Positions 1 to 8,227 of a DNA stretch of 64,000 nucleotides are shown piece after piece. The stretch is from NCBI RefSeq assembly GCF_005404945.1, contig NZ_BJDG01000017.1, positions 1 through 64,000 on the forward strand. The letters are read 5' to 3'. Origin of the DNA: Lactiplantibacillus pingfangensis. GTDB taxonomy: Bacteria > Bacillota > Bacilli > Lactobacillales > Lactobacillaceae. Position 1 is the stretch's first letter. Every line of letters begins with the position of its first letter. The notes beneath the pieces are model-generated. The model saw nothing but the letters and a program-made list of their open reading frames with translations. It was not told where the DNA came from and searched no databases. The translations under genes and the position numbers were made by a program.

Positions 1-10
1 GTGTACAGAA

Positions 11-39
11 AGCGCCCAGCCACGGGGCGGCTGGGCGCT
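11..39 (-). terminator. GC-rich hairpin, probable terminator of the lpdB-lpdD unit
   Basis: An 11-bp perfect inverted repeat (AGCGCCCAGCC / GGCTGGGCGCT) is separated by 7 bases. Read on the minus strand it is followed by TTTCTG, a weak T-run. It lies about 350 bp past the stop of lpdD, so it may instead end a gene outside the window. Confidence 0.45.
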
Positions 40-264
40 AATGATAGCTGATTACCAACAACAGTTGACAAAGAGCCCTTTATTTGTCGTTAATTTAGCT
101 AATATCAGTCAAAGTTGCAAACACAAAACATACGTAAGTACTATTATGTTAGCGATAGGCAACTCTAGGTTGGCATTGTGATTACCACCATCAGTCGGGA
201 TCTCTGTGCTATAGCGGGACAGACCCGTCTATGGCTTCAACCGAAATCTGCCAATCGTTAATTA

Positions 265-370
265 ACCGGCCGGCGTCGCTGATTGCATCGGACGTGAAAG
301 TCAAGACCGCTCCTCAGGCTTGGCCTGGTCCATCGTCCGCATGTAATCAGCGCCGCCCGGAAGCGACAAC
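265..370 (+). repeat. Dispersed hairpin repeat, copy R1
   Basis: Inverted arms at 272-294 and 334-357 (GGCGTCGCTGATTGCATCGG paired with CCGCATGTAATCAGCGCCGCC) enclose a second inner pair around AAGACCGC...CAGGCTTGGCCTGG. The same core (GCTTCCGG, TGATTACATGCGG, GGACCAGGCC) recurs at 5734-5932, 24241-24303, 51842-51952 and 60367-60457. The rest of 40-393 shows no gene with a ribosome binding site; the short open frame over this repeat is judged fortuitous. Confidence 0.75.
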
Positions 371-393
371 GTTGACTACTTTAATAACCGCAG

Positions 394-804
394 TTATTTT
401 GGCGCGTCATCTGGGCCATAATATTCTGGCGTCGCAGCAACAATCGGATTAACCCGTAACCAGTCAATAATTTGTTCACTCAGTGCGAGCGTCATCGGTG
501 CGGCGGCCGCAATTTGTGCCTTGGTAATTTGATTAACATGAATTCCAGCCGTAATCGTGCAACTTCCCGGTAAGTATGGTTTAAGACTTGCTGCCATTCG
601 CTCAGAAATAAAATTATCCTTATGAAAACGGCCATCGTGGCTCGGAAATTTAACGGTTTGGGCAGTCGTGTTGGCCGTCACCGTGGTCACGTCACCGATA
701 TGCGGGTTAGTCCCACCGGTAACGACGATTAAGAGATCTTGACCAATCACCTGTAGCTCAGCCATCATGGTGTATCCCGCTTGGGCGGTCGTAAAAGTTG
801 CCAT
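394..804 (-). CDS. lpdD: LpdD-like gallate/protocatechuate decarboxylase accessory subunit
   Basis: A 136-residue protein that I recognise as the small D subunit accompanying UbiX-type LpdB in lactic acid bacteria that decarboxylate gallate and protocatechuate. It contains a conserved glycine-rich TGGTNPHIGDVTT stretch near residues 29-41 and a GRFHKDNFISER stretch near 58-69. It starts 3 bases after the lpdB stop, with an AAGGAG site inside the end of lpdB, so the two are surely co-transcribed. In L. plantarum the catalytic subunit LpdC (UbiD family) is encoded elsewhere, and none is present here. The biochemical role of D is less certain than that of B and C. Assignment rests on sequence resemblance and gene pairing. 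Confidence 0.8.
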   Translation of the reverse strand: MATFTTAQAGYTMMAELQVIGQDLLIVVTGGTNPHIGDVTTVTANTTAQTVKFPSHDGRFHKDNFISERMAASLKPYLPGSCTITAGIHVNQITKAQIAAAAPMTLALSEQIIDWLRVNPIVAATPEYYGPDDAPK

Positions 805-807
805 CGG

Positions 808-1371
808 CTAATCTCCTTCCCAGCGATGATCATTTTCATTTGGAATTTGAAACGCATCTAAAATCTTCATCGTCTGATGATCAACCAAGTCTTGGATCGT
901 CTGGGGATGATTATAAAATGCCGGGATTGGTGGCACAATTTGGGCGCCCAATCGCGCTAACTTAGTCAAATTTTCCAAATGAATCACACTCAGCGGTGTT
1001 TCACGTGGCACAATCACTAACTTGCGTTGCTCTTTAATCGTCACATCCGCCGCTCGTGAAATTAAATTATCCCCGAAACCATAGGCAATCCCAGCCACAG
1101 TTTTCATACTTGCTGGCACAATGACCATCCCATCATTCAGAAAAGACCCACTAGCAATCGTGGCCCCTTGATCGTTGATATTATAAGTATAGTCGGCCAA
1201 CTCCTGTAACTGTTTGAGTGTCATGGTCGTTTCCAACGCTAAATTCTTCTTGGCCCAAGTGCTCATTACCAGATGAACCTCAACCGTTTTGAGCTCATGT
1301 AATTTTTTTAATAACTCAACCGCATACACCGTACCTGATGCACCGGTAATCCCAACAATAAGTCGCTTCAT
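808..1371 (-). CDS. lpdB: UbiX-family flavin prenyltransferase LpdB
   Basis: A 187-residue flavoprotein of the UbiX/Pad1 family. The N-terminal GITGASGTVYAVELL (residues 7-21) is the FMN-binding glycine-rich loop; the family's SGSFLNDGMVIVPASMKT and VIVPRETPLS motifs are near residues 74-91 and 120-129. These enzymes prenylate FMN to make the cofactor used by UbiD-type decarboxylases, here expected to be gallate decarboxylase LpdC encoded outside the window. Length fits the family (about 190). It is the first gene of an lpdB-lpdD unit, with GAAGGTG upstream of the ATG. Phenolic-acid detoxification in plant-associated lactobacilli is the expected role (family knowledge). Confidence 0.9.
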   Translation of the reverse strand: MKRLIVGITGASGTVYAVELLKKLHELKTVEVHLVMSTWAKKNLALETTMTLKQLQELADYTYNINDQGATIASGSFLNDGMVIVPASMKTVAGIAYGFGDNLISRAADVTIKEQRKLVIVPRETPLSVIHLENLTKLARLGAQIVPPIPAFYNHPQTIQDLVDHQTMKILDAFQIPNENDHRWEGD

Positions 1372-1520
1372 TTTGTCACCTTCACTTTTTAAAAATCACT
1401 GTTTTTCACTTACCATCTATTCTAGCGATGACCGGTAAGCTGAACAACTCATCTTCAGACGATGTGTTATTCCATTTGTGACTATTAAAAACGAAAGCTA
1501 GCGTTAATTTTGCCTTTATT

Positions 1521-2330
1521 TCAGCGAAGCTTGGCTAATTTAGCCGGCGTTAATTGGTAACTATCCCCGTACATTTTCCAAGCTAGTGGCAACTGCAATT
1601 GGTCTTTGCCATCACAAACGAACTGCCATTGCGTGATGAGTCGTGACAAATCATGATGGGCACTTTCTTCACGCATAATGTGCGCGCGGACGGTCAAAAA
1701 AGTCCGTAAATAGGTTTTAGTAGACCCACCTTGTGCTGGCGTTTTGGCCCGTTGGTGCGCGGCTTTCCGAATACCACCAAAACTAGTGGCATCATTACCA
1801 GGACCATGGACAACGATTGCATCATAATAAATATACTGCCCCAAAGGCGATAACCCATCTTGTTGTGCCGCACGTACAGCTGGCTTCAAATAGTGTCGAT
1901 CCAACAGATCATTTTGAGCCTGGCGTAATTTCGGATCTTTGGCCGCTTGATGCCAATCTCTTACAAAAGCACGCCCTAATCCCCGATGACTTTCAGTGCC
2001 ATTCACGCGTTTGAGAGCTGGCAAATATTTGACCAACCGGTTTTTTGGCTGTAGCGTTTGGTAACGTTTGACGACTTGCAATAAGTCACCCGTCCCGGAA
2101 GTAAACCCAATGATACCAGCAGTATAGCCCCGGCCGTCACCAATATCAGCGATATAGCGATATTGCTTTTGATAGTCCAATGACGAGTTTTCGGCACTTG
2201 AAACGAGTGCAAAGGTGGTCGCCCGTAGCTCACCAGTCATAATGGTTCGGTGCATGCGATAATACCAATAACCACTGCTCAGTCCTAATAAAATACCTAG
2301 TCCAACTAACCATCCCCACCATTTACGCAT
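1521..2330 (-). CDS. Membrane-anchored or secreted GH46 chitosanase
   Basis: About 269 residues. A strongly hydrophobic segment (WWGWLVGLGILLGLSSGYWYY) at residues 4-24 acts as signal peptide or anchor. The mature part closely follows GH46 chitosanases: SSAENSSLDYQ carries the catalytic acid Glu, and IADIGDGRGYTAGIIGF carries the catalytic Asp. HGPGNDATSFGGIR, TPAQGG and LPLAWKMYGDSY are further family blocks. It should hydrolyse beta-1,4-glucosamine linkages in chitosan outside the cell. I chose the ATG at 2330 because GGGGGCA lies 8 bases upstream; an ATG five codons earlier overlaps that site. No transporter for chito-oligosaccharides is adjacent. The gene is monocistronic between lpdB and the GH65 terminator. 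Confidence 0.9.
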   Translation of the reverse strand: MRKWWGWLVGLGILLGLSSGYWYYRMHRTIMTGELRATTFALVSSAENSSLDYQKQYRYIADIGDGRGYTAGIIGFTSGTGDLLQVVKRYQTLQPKNRLVKYLPALKRVNGTESHRGLGRAFVRDWHQAAKDPKLRQAQNDLLDRHYLKPAVRAAQQDGLSPLGQYIYYDAIVVHGPGNDATSFGGIRKAAHQRAKTPAQGGSTKTYLRTFLTVRAHIMREESAHHDLSRLITQWQFVCDGKDQLQLPLAWKMYGDSYQLTPAKLAKLR

Positions 2331-2431
2331 TAAAACTGCCCCCATTTTCCAACAACTTTTCTTTTAGTTTACCGGATTTTAAAAGATTATGGCGACACTA
2401 TTCATAATTTGTTTTATATTAGACCAATTAA

Positions 2432-2483
2432 AAACCCAGCACGGTCTGTGCCAGTTGATACTGGTAGACCATTTGCTGGGTTT
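2432..2483 (-). terminator. Terminator of the GH65 gene
   Basis: Arms AAACCCAGC / GCTGGGTTT with an inner GGTCTACCAG pairing form a long hairpin. Read on the minus strand it is followed by TTTTTAATTGG, immediately after the GH65 stop codon. Confidence 0.75.
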
Positions 2484-2486
2484 GGC

Positions 2487-4676
2487 TTATTTCATGGCGT
2501 TAATAGTAATCGTCCCTTGTTCCTGATTAACTGTCACTTCATCACTAATTGCACCAGTCACCGTCAATGCCGTTGCCGTGACATCAATCGTATAAATTGT
2601 CCCACGATAGCTAAGCTTAAAGCGACATCCTGTCCAACCGGTTGGCAAATATGGCTTGAGTTCAGCGGTATCATCCGTCACCGTTAATCCCATCATGCCC
2701 CAGGCGAACGTAATCCAACTACCGCCCATGGCAGCTAAATGCAACCCATCGGCCGTGTTTCCTTGCGTATTCTGCAAGTCGGTATTAATCGTCCGTTTGA
2801 AAAATTCGATGGCACCATCATATTTGCCCAATCGCGCTGCAGCAATCGCATAGATCGCCGGCGACAATGATGAGTCGTGCGTCGTGAGTGGTTCGTAATA
2901 ATCATAGTTCGTCTGCACTTGCGCATCACTGAATTGTTCTGGTAACAAGACCATCGCTAAGAGCAAATCCGCTTGCTTTAGAACTTGCAAGCGATACAAG
3001 ACTAATGGATGAAAATGCGTCAGCAATGGAAATTGATCTTTAGAAATCCGAGTCAGATCAAGGCGCTTTTTGGACAAGAAACTGTCATCTTGTGCAATCA
3101 AATCGCCATGCGTTTCAAAGTACATCTGATCAGCAGCCGTTTTAAAGCTTGTCCATTCACGTTGCGAGACTTTAAACCGCCCGATATCTTTTTGCGTAAA
3201 ATGATCTGTCAGATAGCGGAGTTCAAATTGAACCAAATAATTCGTATAGGCATTATTATTCACTAAGGCCGTATATTCATCCGGTCCGGTAACCGTATTC
3301 AAAACGAAACCTTTATCATCAGCAAAATTACCATAACTCAAGTAAAAACGACTTGTTTCAACTAGAAGTTCCTGTCCATAATCACGCATAAAGGTGGCGT
3401 CGTGTGTAATTTGATAGTAACGAATCACCAAATAGGCAATATCAGCGTCAATATGGATGGCCGCGGTACTAGCTGGGAAATAGGCCGATGCCTCTTCCCC
3501 GTTGATGGTCCGCCAAGGGAACAAGGCCCCATCCAAGCCGAGTGACTGCGCATAGGCTTTTGCATGCGATAATTGTTGGTATCGAACCATCAGCAAGCGC
3601 TTGGCAAGTTCGGGATGATTCCAATAGAAAAATGGTGCTTCATAAATCTCGGTATCCCAAAAATAATGACCGTTGTAGCCACTACCGGTTAAGCCTTTGG
3701 CAGCAATCCCTCGGCCACTCTCATGCAGTCCAACGGCTTGTAATAACCCAAATTGCGAGAACCGAATCCCTAATTGCGATTCCGTATCGCCAGTAATTTG
3801 AATGTCACTAGTCGCCCAAAAGTCTGCCAATGCGGCTGCCTGTGATTGACTAATGTCTTCAAATGTCGCAGCCAAATTCGTTTGCGCTGCGTCAGTGAGC
3901 TCAGCGTCACCTAATTCGGCCCAGATTTTTTTAGTCACCGTAATCGGCGTTGCACCTAATTCAAATTCACCCATCCAATTGCCGTCAGCAACCCAGTCAC
4001 CGGCTTGATCATAACTAGTCAACAAGCTCAATTGCTGATCACTTTGTAACGCTTTAAAGGTTAAGCTTCGCACGGTTGGTGACAATTGCTTAACTTGTTG
4101 GTTATCCAAAATTTCAGCAGCATCATAATGCGCTAAGCGGGGGTCAAAATCAGCAGATTGGGGTGTTGCTGGCGCGTGCATCCCAGAGATTACCCGCAGT
4201 TTACCACCTTTAAAGTTGCGGGCTTTGACGGCAACTTGTTGCGTTAATAACGCCGCCGTTTTTAAACTTGTCAGTCTTGTTAACCTGATTTCTAATTGCC
4301 GACCAGTGGCAGTCTCCTCCCAAACTAACTCATGGGTGAACTGCCCCGTTTGCATCGACAAGGCATACTGTTGTGAAACTAGCTTACCTTGTTCTAAATC
4401 AACCGGAACATCGTCAAGCCATAGTTCAAAACGTGTTGGCGCTGGTAATGGAATCATCGTCTGGTTACGTTGTGGAAAACCGAATTGTGCTTCGCCATAC
4501 TGAATTGGTTCATAATCATAGAACCCATTGACGTAGACGACTGATTCAGTTTGCGATCCCTCTTGTAACTGCGGTACTTCAGTTAAGTCCTTAACGCCGA
4601 TTAACCCATTGCTAACCGTCAATTTAGATGCTAGCTCACGGGTTGGTTGCGTGGCAGTAATTTTCCATAAATTCAT
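2487..4676 (-). CDS. GH65 disaccharide phosphorylase (maltose/kojibiose phosphorylase family)
   Basis: 729 residues. GH65 enzymes reversibly phosphorolyse alpha-glucosides (maltose, trehalose, kojibiose, nigerose) to beta-glucose 1-phosphate plus a sugar. Visible signatures: an N-terminal beta-sandwich domain; GYNGHYFWDTEIYEAPFF near residues 333-350; the catalytic-acid block TGPDEYTALVNNNAYTN near 460-476; and a C-terminal GGSWITFAWGMMGL block. I start at 4676 because GAGGGGGTC lies six bases upstream; the more distal ATG overlaps that site. No beta-phosphoglucomutase or transporter neighbours it, so the substrate cannot be told from context. A cre site at 4699-4712 indicates CcpA control. 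Confidence 0.88.
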   Translation of the reverse strand: MNLWKITATQPTRELASKLTVSNGLIGVKDLTEVPQLQEGSQTESVVYVNGFYDYEPIQYGEAQFGFPQRNQTMIPLPAPTRFELWLDDVPVDLEQGKLVSQQYALSMQTGQFTHELVWEETATGRQLEIRLTRLTSLKTAALLTQQVAVKARNFKGGKLRVISGMHAPATPQSADFDPRLAHYDAAEILDNQQVKQLSPTVRSLTFKALQSDQQLSLLTSYDQAGDWVADGNWMGEFELGATPITVTKKIWAELGDAELTDAAQTNLAATFEDISQSQAAALADFWATSDIQITGDTESQLGIRFSQFGLLQAVGLHESGRGIAAKGLTGSGYNGHYFWDTEIYEAPFFYWNHPELAKRLLMVRYQQLSHAKAYAQSLGLDGALFPWRTINGEEASAYFPASTAAIHIDADIAYLVIRYYQITHDATFMRDYGQELLVETSRFYLSYGNFADDKGFVLNTVTGPDEYTALVNNNAYTNYLVQFELRYLTDHFTQKDIGRFKVSQREWTSFKTAADQMYFETHGDLIAQDDSFLSKKRLDLTRISKDQFPLLTHFHPLVLYRLQVLKQADLLLAMVLLPEQFSDAQVQTNYDYYEPLTTHDSSLSPAIYAIAAARLGKYDGAIEFFKRTINTDLQNTQGNTADGLHLAAMGGSWITFAWGMMGLTVTDDTAELKPYLPTGWTGCRFKLSYRGTIYTIDVTATALTVTGAISDEVTVNQEQGTITINAMK

Positions 4677-4698
4677 GCTGGACCCCCTCATCGATTTT

Positions 4699-4712
4699 TG
4701 TTTCCGTTTACA
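4699..4712 (-). promoter_or_regulatory. cre site upstream of the GH65 gene
   Basis: Minus-strand TGTAAACGGAAACA matches the cre consensus TGWAANCGNTNWCA at all but one position. It lies 22 bp upstream of the GH65 start, where CcpA binding would block transcription. Confidence 0.7.
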
Positions 4713-4883
4713 ATTAGCGTTAAATCGCTAACAGTTACTTTTAAGTATACCCCGAAAATCAGCTCAATAGCTGGATTCACCATCGATTGCCTAAAATCGG
4801 GGTTAATTTAGAACTTATCTGTGTTGGCATCACCATTTTGACTTATAATTAAGGCGATTTATCATTGAAGGAGGAGACGGCCA

Positions 4884-5660
4884 ATGGCAAAACGACGAAT
4901 TAATCATGATCCAAATCAATTCGTAAATACTGATGTGCATCGCCGACAACTGCAACTCGCAGTTCAAACGGCATTGCCAACAAATGTTCATGTCTTGGCC
5001 CGTAACTTTGCCCGCTCGAGTGCCAGTTCTTATTGGTTATTAATGCTCGATTCCGTGTCTCACTCGGCCCCCCGTTTTCTAACGCTACGTATCGCAGACC
5101 ACAGCTTGTGGCTGAGTAATCACGATCAATTAGCAGTCACTTGGGAAGCTGGGGATTTCACGACAATCCAGCAAACGTTGCGGCAACGCTTGACGCCAAC
5201 CACGTTACGCCAGTACAGCTACGAGTTAAGCAATCTTGATATTGTGACTTTACGGCTCATTTTACATTTGGAACAGCATCAATTGATTTGGTTAGTCCAG
5301 TTATCACCAACCATCGCTAAAGCTTATAAGAATCAGCGGTTGGATTTACACGATGATTTCCCCAGCGCCAAATTGTTATTAGGAAATATGAATAACAGCA
5401 GCTTACAGCTGGTGCCAGTTAAGCAACCAGCATTTCAAGCAAGATTAAGTCAATATTTTGGCCGCAATTTGCTGTTTTCACAGTTTACGAGTCATCAACT
5501 ATTGCGCTTATTGCCGACAAATCAATGGATTCGACCACTATTGCGGCAATTACCACCGACGCCACATTTGGAACAACAACTGGCGGCAACCTATGGCACA
5601 GCTTTCGTGCGCATTTACGTGGAAGCCATTCGGCAACAAGCACAATTACAAGCAATCTAA
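4884..5660 (+). CDS. Conserved hypothetical protein, cytoplasmic, 258 aa
   Basis: I do not recognise this protein. It begins with a basic, polar MAKRRINHDPNQF and is rich in Gln, Leu and His, with no membrane segment or signal peptide. A central part (residues 60-130) resembles an alternating beta-strand domain; the C-terminal 90 residues look helical (SQFTSHQLLRLLP, LRQLPPTPHLEQQLAATYG). The start is supported by GAAGGAGGAGACGGCC seven to ten bases upstream. It stands alone between the GH65 promoter region and a long repeat-bearing intergenic stretch. Coding quality and ribosome binding site make it a real gene; function unknown. Confidence 0.7.
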   Translation: MAKRRINHDPNQFVNTDVHRRQLQLAVQTALPTNVHVLARNFARSSASSYWLLMLDSVSHSAPRFLTLRIADHSLWLSNHDQLAVTWEAGDFTTIQQTLRQRLTPTTLRQYSYELSNLDIVTLRLILHLEQHQLIWLVQLSPTIAKAYKNQRLDLHDDFPSAKLLLGNMNNSSLQLVPVKQPAFQARLSQYFGRNLLFSQFTSHQLLRLLPTNQWIRPLLRQLPPTPHLEQQLAATYGTAFVRIYVEAIRQQAQLQAI

Positions 5661-5733
5661 GCCTTGCTTAGGTTTAGTTCGTAAAGGTTGAAAAACGATA
5701 GTAGTATCCAGTACATTGGCGATGAAAAGAAGT

Positions 5734-5932
5734 TAACGTTTTCGCTTCCGGGCGTCGCTGATTACATGCGGACGAGGGACCAGGCCAAGCCTGAAGAACG
5801 GTCTTGGCCTTCGCCCGGAATGGTTGCAAAAATCGCAACTATCCCGGACCGTCCGTCCCGTAAGACCGGCAAAAAGCGCCGTTCTAACGGGAATTTCACG
5901 TCCGATGCAATCAGCGACGCTCTCCAGCTAGG
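5734..5932 (+). repeat. Dispersed hairpin repeat, expanded copy R2
   Basis: Outer arms GGCGTCGCTGATTACATGCGG (5751-5771) and CGTCCGATGCAATCAGCGACGC (5899-5920) match copy R1 in inverted orientation. About 85 extra bases at 5810-5895 carry two further hairpins: GTTGC...GCAAC flanked by two CCCGG copies, and CCCGT..CGGC/GCGCCG..ACGGG. The sequence ends with CTCCAGCTA, also present at the matching edge of copy R3. Confidence 0.75.
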
Positions 5933-6093
5933 TTAATGGCTATAAGGATAAAAGACTTAAAAACAGTTGATTTGATTCTTCAAAATAATGGCGCCGGTCA
6001 GCAATATTTTGAAATCTCTTGGCTATTTTTATTGATTGTCCGTGATTAATATTTTATTTATATTGTTAAACTAAGATTGATAGCCACCATCTA

Positions 6094-6182
6094 TCTTTCA
6101 GTTAGTTCGTGCAAAAACATCAGTTAGCCATTACTTCAAGTAATGACTAACTGATGTTTTTGACTACTGATTAACTGAAAGA
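6094..6182. repeat. Nested long palindrome
   Basis: The inner inverted repeat (6112-6136 with 6138-6162, about 25 bp per arm, one mismatch, one-base centre) reads CAAAAACATCAGTTAG... / ...CTAACTGATGTTTTTG. An outer pair, TCTTTCAGTTA (6094-6104) and TAACTGAAAGA (6172-6182), encloses it. Both strands end in T-runs, so it could work as a bidirectional terminator, but no gene ends close to it. Confidence 0.8.
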
Positions 6183-6339
6183 TGAAATTTTCGAACAAAA
6201 CCTACCGTGTTGATAATCAGCCCAGTCAAATTAGTTAACTGCTGTCGCTTCCAGTTAGGATTGGGACAAACCAAGTACAGCTTCCCCCCTCGCAACCGAT
6301 ACTATCAGTCCCAACTTCCAGATAATTAGGTTTAGCGGA

Positions 6340-6500
6340 GTCAGTCAGAAACGTTGTGCCGTGTCGGTAAGATTGGCCGGCGTCCTTGGCCGCCTAATCT
6401 TACAGGGCGATTCAAAGACGTGAATTGTCGGCTTTGAATCGAAGTCTCAGACCGTCCTTTGGCTGAGACTGTCCCGCACAGCACAACGTTTCTGACTGAC
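6340..6500. repeat. Cloverleaf element: 20-bp stem enclosing three hairpins
   Basis: The perfect 20-bp inverted repeat GTCAGTCAGAAACGTTGTGC (6340-6359) pairs with 6481-6500. Inside, in order, are three independent hairpins: GTAAGATT...AATCTTAC (6367-6403), GATTCAAAG...CTTTGAATC (6409-6440) and GTCTCAG...CTGAGAC (6444-6469). The fold is that of a four-way junction. No coding sequence lies in it. Confidence 0.85.
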
Positions 6501-6737
6501 AGAGCGCTTATAAAATTTCACAGCTCGTCACAATTGGTCTATGTTAACTCATTTGATTTTTACAACATAAAAATAAGTCAACTATGATTTTTGCTGAATA
6601 AACGTTAGTCATCAACACCATTTGATTAAGATTATTCAGAACTATTTCCCAGCCATTGTATTATAAATCTAATGGTCTAAACTCTAACTATTCATGTAAG
6701 AAGTTCTAACATGAAATCTAATTAAGAGGGTTATGGC
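6501..6737. other. AT-rich leader of the aspartase-like gene
   Basis: AT-rich DNA without an open frame that has a ribosome binding site. A 7-bp inverted repeat, TTCATGT (6691-6697) / ACATGAA (6709-6715), lies just before the ribosome binding site of the next gene. Apart from a possible TATTAT -10 near 6660 I see nothing else here or in 6183-6339. Confidence 0.5.
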
Positions 6738-8135
6738 ATGCGGATTGAAGAGGATTGTATTGGCAAATTACCAATTGATGAGCAGGCATTATATGGCATT
6801 CACACGGTACGGGCAGTGCGGAATTTTCCGATTAGTCACGAACCGTTAGATCCATTAATTATTCAAAGCTTAATTCAAATCAAAAAGGCAGCAGCAATGA
6901 CCAACCAAGCTGCTGGCACCTTATCAGTCGAAAAGCAAACTGCCATCGTAGCCGCTTGCAACCAATTGTTAATCGGCCGGCATGCAGATAGTTTTATTGT
7001 GCCGGCAATTCAAGGCGGCGCCGGCACTTCGGCTAATATGAACGTTAATGAAGTTGTGGCGAACTTGGCGCATCGGTTAAATCCAGCGCTCAAGCTACAG
7101 CCCAATGACGACGTTAATCAGTCACAATCTACCAACGATACGTTTCCCACAGCCGGTAAAATGGCCCTGCTTCAGCAACTACCTGGTTTATTAGGCGCAG
7201 TTGGGCAATTAATCCAGACACTACTCGTACAAGCTAATCATTATCGCGAGACCATTAAAGTTGGCCGCACCCAGTTACAAGACGCCGTGCCGACAACTTA
7301 TGGCCGCACTTTTAAAGCCTACTATCATTTATTCAAACGGGATTTAGCACGTTTGCAAACCGCTGGCGAGCACTTACAGCTTGTCAATCTTGGCGGCACG
7401 GCAATTGGTACCGGCGTCAATGCGACACCCTATTATCAGACCCATATTTTATTGGCACTTAATCAAAACACCAAGCTTAATTTGCAGTCAGCACCAGATT
7501 TGATTGACGCCACGCAAAACTGTGATACCTTTGTTGAATTTTCGGGTGCAATGAAGACCCTTGCCGTCAATTTATCAAAATTCAGTAATGACTTACGCCT
7601 CTTGTCGAGTGGGCCACAAGCCGGTTTGGCCGAACTCAACTTGCCGGCCAAACAAGCTGGCTCATCAATCATGCCCGGAAAAGTTAACCCCGTTATTCCA
7701 GAGGTGGTGAACCAAGTTTGCTTCGAAGTCATCGGCAACGATGTCACCGTGACGATGGCTGCTGAGGCTGGCCAGCTGGAGTTGAACGCTTTTGAGCCAA
7801 TCATGCTTCGCGACCTATTGGCTAACGAACGCTACTTGCAGCAAGCCATGCACACGCTCGTCAAAAATTGTCTGCGCGACTTGACCGTTAACGAAGCCGC
7901 TTGTGCGACTGCCGTTGAACAATCTGCCATCACCGCCACGGTCTTAACCCCTTATTTAGGCTATATGGCGACAACCAAGTTAATCAAGCGCGCGGTTGCC
8001 GAGCACCAGTCAGTTAAAACGCTATTATTGAAAGAAAACTTATTATCCGCAACCTTAGTTGATCAGCTCTTTAGTCCGACCAGCTTGACACAGCCAAGGA
8101 CGATTCACTCACCATCAATTCAAAACCAAGCGTAA
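6738..8135 (+). CDS. aspA: Aspartate ammonia-lyase / class II fumarase family lyase
   Basis: 465 residues, the usual length of the aspartase/fumarase superfamily. The signature GSSIMPGKVNPVIPE (near residues 310-324) carries the flexible loop with the catalytic Ser. GGAGTSANMNVNEVVAN, SQSTNDTFPTAGK and VGRTQLQDAVPTTYG are the other conserved substrate-binding blocks. MPGKVNPVIPEVVNQ is more typical of AspA than of FumC, so the expected reaction is L-aspartate to fumarate plus ammonia; argininosuccinate-type lyases are excluded by the block order. AGAGGG precedes the ATG. No aspartate transporter is adjacent. A bidirectional terminator separates it from treP. Confidence 0.82.
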   Translation: MRIEEDCIGKLPIDEQALYGIHTVRAVRNFPISHEPLDPLIIQSLIQIKKAAAMTNQAAGTLSVEKQTAIVAACNQLLIGRHADSFIVPAIQGGAGTSANMNVNEVVANLAHRLNPALKLQPNDDVNQSQSTNDTFPTAGKMALLQQLPGLLGAVGQLIQTLLVQANHYRETIKVGRTQLQDAVPTTYGRTFKAYYHLFKRDLARLQTAGEHLQLVNLGGTAIGTGVNATPYYQTHILLALNQNTKLNLQSAPDLIDATQNCDTFVEFSGAMKTLAVNLSKFSNDLRLLSSGPQAGLAELNLPAKQAGSSIMPGKVNPVIPEVVNQVCFEVIGNDVTVTMAAEAGQLELNAFEPIMLRDLLANERYLQQAMHTLVKNCLRDLTVNEAACATAVEQSAITATVLTPYLGYMATTKLIKRAVAEHQSVKTLLLKENLLSATLVDQLFSPTSLTQPRTIHSPSIQNQA

Positions 8136-8144
8136 GCAAAAAAC

Positions 8145-8193
8145 AGCAGTCGGTCATGACTTGAAGAAGCAACACAAGTCATGACCGACTGCT
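8145..8193. terminator. Bidirectional terminator between aspA and treP
   Basis: A 19-bp inverted repeat, AGCAGTCGGTCATGACTTG / CAAGTCATGACCGACTGCT, with an 11-base loop and T-rich sequence on both sides serves two convergent genes. Confidence 0.85.
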
Positions 8194-8227
8194 ATTTTAT
8201 CAGCAAGGTCCTATATTCAAGATCACT

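Noticed and set aside
231-452. 73-codon open frame upstream of lpdD
   Set aside because: It runs through repeat R1 and into the opposite-strand 3' end of lpdD, and has no ribosome binding site.
5688-5936. 82-codon open frame with a TTG start, covering repeat R2
   Set aside because: It lies across the inverted-repeat element, has no ribosome binding site and translates to low-complexity, charge-biased sequence with no family resemblance. The structure explains the bases better than coding does.
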